This document shows positions 58,149 through 64,000 of a DNA stretch of 64,000 bases, piece after piece. Both the position numbers and the translations under genes were made by a program. Position 1 is the stretch's first letter, and each line of letters opens with the position of its first letter. The stretch comes from Symbiodinium natans (taxonomy: Eukaryota > Sar > Dinophyceae > Suessiales > Symbiodiniaceae). The stretch is taken from contig CAJNDS010002209.1 in assembly GCA_905221605.1 (NCBI GenBank), forward strand, positions 124,001-188,000, in the 5' to 3' direction. The notes beneath the pieces were generated by a model that saw only the letters and a program-made list of their open reading frames with translations, had not been told where the DNA came from and did not search any database.

Positions 58149-59690
58149 CCCACGGGCCGGAAAGGCCCAAAAAAGGTGACTTTTTGTGCCGGGCTCTTGC
58201 GGGGAAAAGGCCCGGCACAAAAAGTCACCTTTTTTGAGGTGTTTCAGGCCGGAAAGGCCCAAAAAAGGTGACTTTTTGTGCCGGGCTCTTGCGGGGAAGA
58301 GGCCCAACACAAAAAGTCACCTTTTTTGAGGTGTTTCAGGCCGGAAAGGCCCAAAAAAGGTGACTTTTTGTGCCGGGCTCTTGCGGGGAAGAGGCCCGGC
58401 ACAAAAAGTCACCTTTTTTGAGGTGTTTGAGGCCGGAAGGTGACTTTTTGTGCCGGGCTCATGCGGGGAAGAGGCCCGGCACAAAAAGTCACCTTTTTTG
58501 AGGTGTTTCAGGCCGGAAAGGCCCAAAAAAGGTGACTTTTTGTGCACAAAAAGTCACCTTTTTTGAGGTGTTTCAGGCCGGAAAGGCCCCAAAAAGGTGA
58601 CTTTTTGTGCCGGGCTCTTGCGGGGAAGAGGCCCGGCCCAAAAAGGTGACTTTTTGTGCCGGGCTTTTGTGGGGAAGAGGCCCGGCACAAAAAGTCACCT
58701 TTTTTGAGGTGTTTCAGGCCGGAAAGGCCCAAAAAAGGTGACTTTTTGTGCCGGGCTCTTGCGGGGAAGAGGCCCGGCACAAAAAATCACCTTTTTTTGA
58801 GGTGTTTCAGACCGGAAAGGCCCAAAAAAGGTGACTTTTTGTGCCGGGCTCTTGCGGGGAAGAGGCCCACCTTTTTTGAGGTGGTTGAGGCCGGAAGGTG
58901 ACTTTTTGTGCCGGGCTCATGCGGGGAAGAGGCCTGGCACAAAAAGTCACCTTTTTTGAGGTGTTTCAGGCCGGAAAGGCCCAAAAAAGGTGACTTTTTG
59001 TGCCGGGCTCTTGCGGGGAAGAGGCCCGGCACAAAAAGTCACCTTTTTTGAGGTGTTTGGTGACTTTTTGTGCCGGGCTCATGCGGGGAAGAGGCCCGGC
59101 ACAAAAAGTCACCTTTTTTGAGGTGTTTCAGGCCAAAAAAGGTGACTTTTTGTGCCGGGCTCTTGCGGCGAAGAGGCCCGGCACAAAAAGTCACCTTTTT
59201 TTGAGGTGTTTCAGGCCGGAAAGGCCCAAAAAAGGTGACTTTTTGTGCCGGGCTCTTGCGGGGAAGAGGCCGGCACAAAAAGTCACCTTTTTTGAGGTGT
59301 TTGAGGCCGGAAGGTGACTTTTTGTGCCGGGCTCATGCGGGGAAGAGGCCTGGCACAAAAAGTCACCTTTTTTGAGGTGCTTGGGGCCGGAAAGGCCCAA
59401 AAAAGGTGAGTTTTTGTGCCGGGCTCTTGCGGGGATGCCGGGCTCTTGCGGGGAAGAGGCCCGGCACAAAAAGTCACCTTTTTTGAGGTGCTTGGGGCCG
59501 GAAAGGCCCAAAAAAGGTGACTTTTTGTGCCGGGCTCTTGCGGGGATGCCGGGCTCTTGCGGGGAAGCCTGAAGGGCTCAGGGCTCAAGGCTCAGGGCTC
59601 AGGGCTCAGGGCTTAGGGGAACCCTTTTTTGAGGTGTTTCAGGCCGGAAAGGCCCAAAAAAGGTGACTTTTTGTGCCGGGCCTCTTCCCC
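58149..59690. repeat. Tandem array of a 92-bp hairpin unit
   Basis: About 15-16 units. Each holds the mirrored pair GGTGACTTTTTGTGCCGGGC / GCCCGGCACAAAAAGTCACC plus the smaller palindrome GGCCGGAAAGGCC and TTGCGGGGAAGAGGCC. Spacing of the first units is exactly 92 bp. Some units have lost the GCCGGAAAGGCC part or the GCTCTTGCGGGG loop. The translations through it on both strands are repeat artefacts. Confidence 0.95.
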
Positions 59691-59692
59691 GC

Positions 59693-59788
59693 GTTTAGGG
59701 TTTAGGGTTTAGGGTTTAGGGTTTAGGGTGTAGGGTTTAGGGTTTAGGGTTTAGGGTTTAGGGTTTAGGGTTTAGGGTTTAGGGTTTA
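59693..59788. repeat. (TTTAGGG)n block
   Basis: About 13 heptamers directly after the hairpin array. Confidence 0.95.
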
Positions 59789-59898
59789 GAGAATAAGAAA
59801 TATATTTCAGGGTCTGGTTCAAACCTAACTTTCTTATTTCCATTTGGGGTTTTAAGAAATTTCGAAACCCTGGCTGAAAAAGGCAGATTTCTTATTAG
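59789..59898. mobile_element. Inverted-repeat element with AATAAGAAAT ends
   Basis: AATAAGAAAT at the left is mirrored by ATTTCTTATT at the right, with a further pair TTTCAGGGTCTGG / ACCCTGGCTGAAA inside. No second full copy was found. Confidence 0.6.
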
Positions 59899-60146
59899 AA
59901 GCCTCAGCCGTAGGATACTGAAACTCGAAGCCCGAAGGACACCAATTTTCATTCCCAACGAGGGCACCCACTGGGGGTCCCAACGATGGTTGTTTACATT
60001 CTTTGCTGCTCAACCAAAAATGAAGAGAAAAAAATGTAAACTATCTCTATCTATTGTAAATACAGATATACATATATATATATATATATGTCTGTGTGCG
60101 CAGTATGTAGTATGTGGCTTAGGGCCTGGGGTGTACAGAGCCACAC

Positions 60147-60208
60147 CACGTGGCCTTGCGTCGCAGACGCTGCCCCGAGGGGGCTGCCCAAACGCCAGGC
60201 TCCAACTC
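60147..60208 (-). CDS. Exon candidate
   Basis: Acceptor ATCGCCTTCAG, reading ELEPGVWAAPSGQRLRRKAT, donor GTGTGG. Confidence 0.35.
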
Positions 60209-60358
60209 CTGAAGGCGATGGCCGGTTGGGCGTTTAGGGTTTAGGGGTTTAGGGTTTAGGGTTTAGGGTTTAGGGTTTGGGGTTTAGGGTTTAGGGTTTA
60301 GGGTTTAGGGGTTACGCTGATGACCTCAACCCTAAACCTAAACGCCACAGCAAACACT

Positions 60359-60472
60359 ACATGGAAGTTCCTTCGGGTACTTCTAAGTAGGGTAAGAAGT
60401 AGGGTAACCATGATGATAACTGCATTTGCAGTACTTCTAACCCTGCTTGTAAGTACCCCCGAACCTGCCAGT
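60359..60472. mobile_element. Family B inverted-repeat element
   Basis: ATGGAAGTTCCTTCGGGTACTTCTAAG mirrored by CTTGTAAGTACCCCCGAACCTGCCAG. Confidence 0.75.
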
Positions 60473-60566
60473 AGTCTCTCCTAGTCCGCAACATTCAGCC
60501 CTACAGCCGGCACCTGAAGGCAATTCTGGTGTCCCTCAGGGTTCTAGCAACCTAAGCATTACTTGT

Positions 60567-60690
60567 AGGGTTCTTAAAGGGCATGGGGTTCAAGGGGGGG
60601 TATGTGACCCAAGGTTCCCCCTAATACTCCCTAAGCCTCGTTAAAGGGAACCTAGGTGCCCACCCCCGTGAAACCTTAAGAACCCTATAC
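60567..60690. mobile_element. Family H element
   Basis: AGGGTTCTTAAAGGGCATGGGGTTCAAGG, GTGACCCAAGGTTCCCCC and AACCTTAAGAACCCTA: weakly mirrored ends. Copies are at 62276 and 62900. Confidence 0.65.
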
Positions 60691-61033
60691 TTAGTTGTCC
60701 AGTACCCAGGGTTACCCTTTGGGATTATAAGAGGAATATATTAACCCAAAAAGGTTAAAGGTTACCTACTCTACTACTAACCCTAGAAATTGTGGTCTCC
60801 AGAAGCATGGGGAAGTATAAGGGGCTTCCCAAAACAGTGCCGAACTCACTCCTTGAACCCTGAAAGCCTCAATCCGAAGACCCCAAAACACAAAAAGCCC
60901 TAAAACGCAAAAAAAATACCCAAACCCCGAAAATTCTGAACTCCTAAACCCCCACACACCCCCCCCAAAAAAAAAAAAAAAAAAACCTAAAGCCCCGAAC
61001 CTCCAACGCAAACCCCTGTTTGGCGTAATGACA

Positions 61034-61162
61034 ACCTGGGCGGCCCAGCAACCATGTCCCAATAAGGGTACCCTTTTTTTGGGGGGGATGGCTGCTTCAT
61101 GAATATCAGGGAGTCTTGAACCAACAAAAAGGAGAAAGAGAAGCGCATCACTGGCCTACCAA
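61034..61162. mobile_element. Family C inverted-repeat element
   Basis: ACCTGGGCGGCCCAGCAACC mirrored by CATCACTGGCCTACCAAG; centre AAGGGTACCCTTTTTTTGG. Confidence 0.75.
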
Positions 61163-61289
61163 GTTGCACCCCTAAAGCCTAAAACCCCTAAAAATCACCA
61201 AAAAAACCACGAACAAAAACCCTACACAAACACTACAACAACGCTAAAGACAACTAAAATACCTTTTAAGAATCCACTGGGCTGCCAAG

Positions 61290-61398
61290 AGCCCTAAACC
61301 CTAAACCCTAAACCCTAAACCCTAAACCCTGAACCCTAAACCCTGAACCCTAAACCCTAAACCCTAAACTCTAAACCCTAAACCCTAAACCCTAAACC
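61290..61398. repeat. (CCCTAAA)n block
   Basis: About 15 heptamers with a few CCCTGAA variants. Confidence 0.93.
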
Positions 61399-61462
61399 AG
61401 CCCATGGAAGCTTCCCCCACCGTGGCTCCTCGAAGTCCACCAGCTGGGGAAGCTGAAGGACT
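61399..61462 (-). CDS. Exon candidate
   Basis: Acceptor GTGCGCAAG, reading LQLPQLVDFEEPRWGKLP, then a GTTTAGGG donor. The plus strand reads a leucine-rich alternative (WLLEVHQLGKLKDLRTLAL), so strand is uncertain. Confidence 0.3.
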
Positions 61463-61483
61463 TGCGCACCCTGGCTCTCAGGG

Positions 61484-61600
61484 TTTGTTTAGGGTTTAGG
61501 GTTTAGGGTTTAGGGTTTAGGGTTTAGGGCTTAGGGTTTAGGGTTTTAGGGTTTAGGGTTTAGGGTTTAGGGTTGGGGGTTTAGGGTTTAGGTGTTTAGG
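61484..61600. repeat. (TTTAGGG)n block
   Basis: About 14 heptamers, then degenerate TTAGGGG sequence to about 61930. Confidence 0.93.
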
Positions 61601-62212
61601 GGTTGAAGGGGGTTTAGGATTCTTAGGGGTTTGGGGTTTTTGGGGAAAATAAGGGGCTTAAGGACCTGCGCATCCTGGCCGGCTCTCACGGATTTAGGGG
61701 GCTTAGGGGTTTTTAGGGGTTTAGGCAGGTTTAGGGATTTAAGAGAGTTTAGGGTTTAGGGTTCCAGGTTTGGGGGTTTAGGGGGGATTATGGGCGTTTA
61801 GGGGGGTTTAGGGGTTTTTGGGGTTTTTCAGGAGGCTTAGGGGCTTTAGGGGTTTAGGGGTTCAGGGGTTCCGGGGTTCAGGAGGCTTCGGGGGTTAGGA
61901 GGCTTCGGGGTTGGAGGTTAAGGGATTTAGAGGGGTTCTTGGGTTTGAGGTTTCCAATTCCAAGGTTTCTTTAGGGTCTACGAGATGGGAAGCTGGAAGG
62001 TGTGACGTGACCAGTTGCCACTCATTGCTTCGGGGCTAAGGCTTTAGGATTTGAAGGTTAAATCGCTCTTCCTCTCCCTCGGTGTTGGGTTTATAGGGCG
62101 TAAGCTTTGCGTAGAGATTCAGGGTTAGGGCTTAGCTTTGTGGTGTTTCGGGCTTATAAGGTCTAGGCTTTGAGGCTTCTGCTGTGGGAGTCGCCCATGG
62201 CACCTCAACTAC

Positions 62213-62270
62213 CTGGAGCCGCCGCAGAGTGGAAGAGAGCTGAATCTCAGCCCCCGCCTGTTCCATGCTG
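62213..62270 (-). CDS. Exon candidate, possibly with start codon
   Basis: Reads MEQAGAEIQLSSTLRRLQ from an ATG at 62266 to donor GTAGTTG. A family H element lies immediately upstream. Confidence 0.32.
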
Positions 62271-62275
62271 CCACT

Positions 62276-62410
62276 TACAGGGTTCTTAAGGGACCGGGGT
62301 TCCAGGGGGCATGCAACCCAAGGTTCCCTCCTACCTCCTGCTATTCCTTAAGGCTCGCCAAGCTTCCCTAAGGTTCCCGAGGCACCTATCCCCCATGCAC
62401 ACCCCTCCTT
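62276..62410. mobile_element. Family H element
   Basis: ACAGGGTTCTTAAGGGACCGGGG, CAACCCAAGGTTCCCTCC, then CTCCTTAAGAAACCTATG. Confidence 0.7.
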
Positions 62411-62521
62411 AAGAAACCTATGAGCCACTTGTCAGGGATTTTAGGGCCCGGAGGGTGAGAACTAAGTAGGTTTTGGGCTGAAGGATTTCGAGTTTAGGGG
62501 TATACTTAGGACTTAGAGTTT

Positions 62522-62615
62522 AGGTTCTAGACCCGAGAGTAGCCTAGGAAAAATAAGGTGCCCATTCTGGTTTAAAGGGGCTTATCAGGGAACCTAAACC
62601 TTACAAAAAGGAAAA
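62522..62615. mobile_element. Family G inverted-repeat element
   Basis: GGTTCTAGACCCGAGAGTAGCCTAGG then GGTTTAAAGGGGCTTATCAGGGAACC. Confidence 0.7.
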
Positions 62616-62628
62616 AAATGGCTGAAGG

Positions 62629-62727
62629 CTGGGATGTTTCGCTTATACTAACAGTCCTTAATCGGGAGTTTTGTACCCTCTACTTTTATCCCTTGAGGCC
62701 TGTTAGTATAAGGGGAAACATCCCAAG
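62629..62727. mobile_element. Family A inverted-repeat element
   Basis: TGGGATGTTTCGCTTATACTAACAG mirrored by CCTGTTAGTATAAGGGGAAACATCCCAAG; only a few bases from the preceding family G copy. Confidence 0.85.
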
Positions 62728-62899
62728 CCTAAGGTGTCTTAGTTCACGGGCTGAATTTCGGGTCTGTCGCCTCTGCCAAAAGCGGGGTTCGTTCCATCCT
62801 GCCCTCCGCCAAACCGTTTGTAAGCACCAACCCTAAACCCAAAACCCTAAACCCTAAACCCTAGACCCTAGGGAGCCCGACTGATCATGCAAAGTTTAT

Positions 62900-63035
62900 G
62901 TTCTTAAGGAAAGGGGGTTCAAGGAGGGTATGTATCCCAATGCTCCCTAACTCCCCACAATCCCCTAAGGCTGCCTAAGATTCCCTAAGGTTCCCTAGGT
63001 ACCTACCCCCCACAAACCCACCTCCCTTAAGCACC
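62900..63035. mobile_element. Family H element
   Basis: TTCTTAAGGAAAGGGGGTTCAAGG, TGTATCCCAATGCTCCCTAA, then CTCCCTTAAGCACCCTAG. A further partial repeat follows at 63065-63092. Confidence 0.65.
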
Positions 63036-63221
63036 CTAGAATATAGCCATTGAGGCCTCTTATGAACCCCCCTCCCTTGAGGACCCTATGAAACGTAGTG
63101 TGTTTTTTTCCGCTTTTTTTGGCGAAGGCGGGTTAGAGCTTAGTTTTGTTTGGGGCAGGGGGGGCCCCAGCCCACAAAAAAAGAAGGAACATAACAACAC
63201 AAGACAAACAAATATACAAAA

Positions 63222-63228
63222 CACACAA

Positions 63229-63259
<31 letters not shown>

Positions 63260-63352
63260 TAAACAAATATAAATATAAATAAAAATATAAATATAAATAT
63301 ACATAAATAAATAAATAAATAAATATAAATATAAATATATATATATATACAT
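63222..63352. repeat. A/T-rich microsatellite (TA)n / (AAATATA)n / (AATA)n
   Basis: Compound AT repeat; Tyr/Ile/Phe-rich translations are artefacts. Confidence 0.95.
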
Positions 63353-63937
63353 ATTTGATGCACATACCTTGTACCGACAAGAGAAGCTACGTACCAACAG
63401 AGACGAACCAAAACAAAATTAGACCCTCGGTCCTAGGCCGCCCCAAAAGAACCCTAAAATCCCTACACCCTATAAGGCTTAAAAACCTATAAACCTTTAA
63501 ACAAGTAACCTTATAGACCTAACAACTAAGCCAGTTAAACCCTAAAGGACGGAACAGGTACACGCTAGCCCCTCTCATGCGTAGTTCCAGGCAGGGTTAT
63601 ACGAACTTCTTCCCGGCAATGCTTGGCTATGACCAGAGATATCGATGGTTATTGCTCGTATTCCCCAGCTCGAACTACACATGAACCAACAAAGTATGGC
63701 AGACCCCATCCGCACGAGCATGAAGCCAACCCTCAACCGAAGACCCTAAACCCTGAACCCTGAACCCTAAAGCTTCAACCCTGAACCCCAAACCCTAAAC
63801 CCCAAACTCCCAGAGTTTCCACCAGCGGCCTCTCCCTCCACCAGCCACCTGGGCGGGCAACCCCCTCGAGCGATTCGGTTGGAGGCGACCCCTCCTTATA
63901 CCGCTTACTGTGAGGGATGAGGCACCTAGGGCATCAC

Positions 63938-64000
63938 CTTGGTAGCCCGGTAACCCTATTACAACAAGGGCACCCTTTTTGGGGGGTTCGCTACTTTATA
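63938..64000. mobile_element. Family C element, cut by the window end
   Basis: CTTGGTAGCCCGGTAACC, AAGGGCACCCTTTTTGGGGGG and GCTACTTTATA match the left two thirds of family C. Confidence 0.8.

Noticed and set aside
58149-59690. CRISPR-like repeat-spacer array
   Set aside because: Units are contiguous 92-bp tandem copies without unique spacers; the organism is eukaryotic.
1-64000. Interpreting the window as a chromosome end because of abundant TTTAGGG
   Set aside because: Arrays are short, face both ways, occur throughout 64 kb and lie between exons of one HECT gene; this is interstitial repeat, not a terminal tract.
1-64000. tRNA, rRNA, snRNA and a full spliced-leader gene
   Set aside because: I scanned for cloverleaf-like and conserved rRNA/SL motifs by eye and saw none. 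Only the 7-base GCTCAAG next to the PPR start matches the SL end.

Overview
Organism. This window reads as nuclear DNA of a dinoflagellate. It carries the plant/alveolate-type telomere heptamer (TTTAGGG/CCCTAAA) at a very high number of internal sites. Coding sequence is chopped into 50-150 nt exons. Many short inverted-repeat elements sit in introns. A Cys-rich protein type that I associate with dinoflagellates is present, and a PPR protein and a HECT ubiquitin ligase are clearly recognisable. No bacterial signal (operons, Shine-Dalgarno sites, CRISPR) was seen. One 100-nt N gap lies at 2564-2663.

Layout. Every gene I recognise is on the minus strand: one exon of an inositol-monophosphatase-like protein (about 333-413); a three-exon Cys-rich protein (5956-8103); a HECT-type E3 ligase whose catalytic domain is spread over six small exons (27597-33679); a degenerate, possibly MutS-like remnant (38160-38709); and an intronless PPR protein (47736-48752). 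Between them lie dozens of short open segments. They typically have CCCTAAA repeats and an AG on their minus-strand upstream side, and a GT (or GA/GC) and TTTAGGG repeats downstream. The HECT gene shows that at least some of these are real exons: its six exons join in phase across introns loaded with telomeric repeats. By analogy I list the better segments as 'exon candidates'. A 20-40 codon segment is often open in two or even three frames by chance, so each such call is individually weak (0.25-0.45) and its reading frame is tentative. Phase-compatible neighbours are noted.

Non-coding. Besides the telomeric arrays, at least ten families of about 70-150 bp inverted-repeat elements (A to K below) are interspersed. 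Families A, B and C have ends that double as splice sites (for example GGGAT/GTTCC, GGAG/GTTCATG, CTTG/GTAGCC at the 5' end; CCAAG or CCCAAG at the 3' end) and abut exon candidates exactly, as expected of introner elements. Some B copies carry telomeric repeats in their loop. Other repeats are a 1.5-kb tandem array of a 92-bp hairpin unit (58149-59690), a CA/TG microsatellite, a trinucleotide array, poly-G arrays and recurrent T-run/G-run junctions.

Function. The recognisable genes (ubiquitin ligase, phosphatase, PPR organelle-RNA factor, Cys-rich protein) are unrelated. Their common feature is the architecture: minus-strand coding with telomere-repeat and introner-rich introns. Stretches not listed below hold telomere-like repeats, degenerate element copies or nothing I can interpret.
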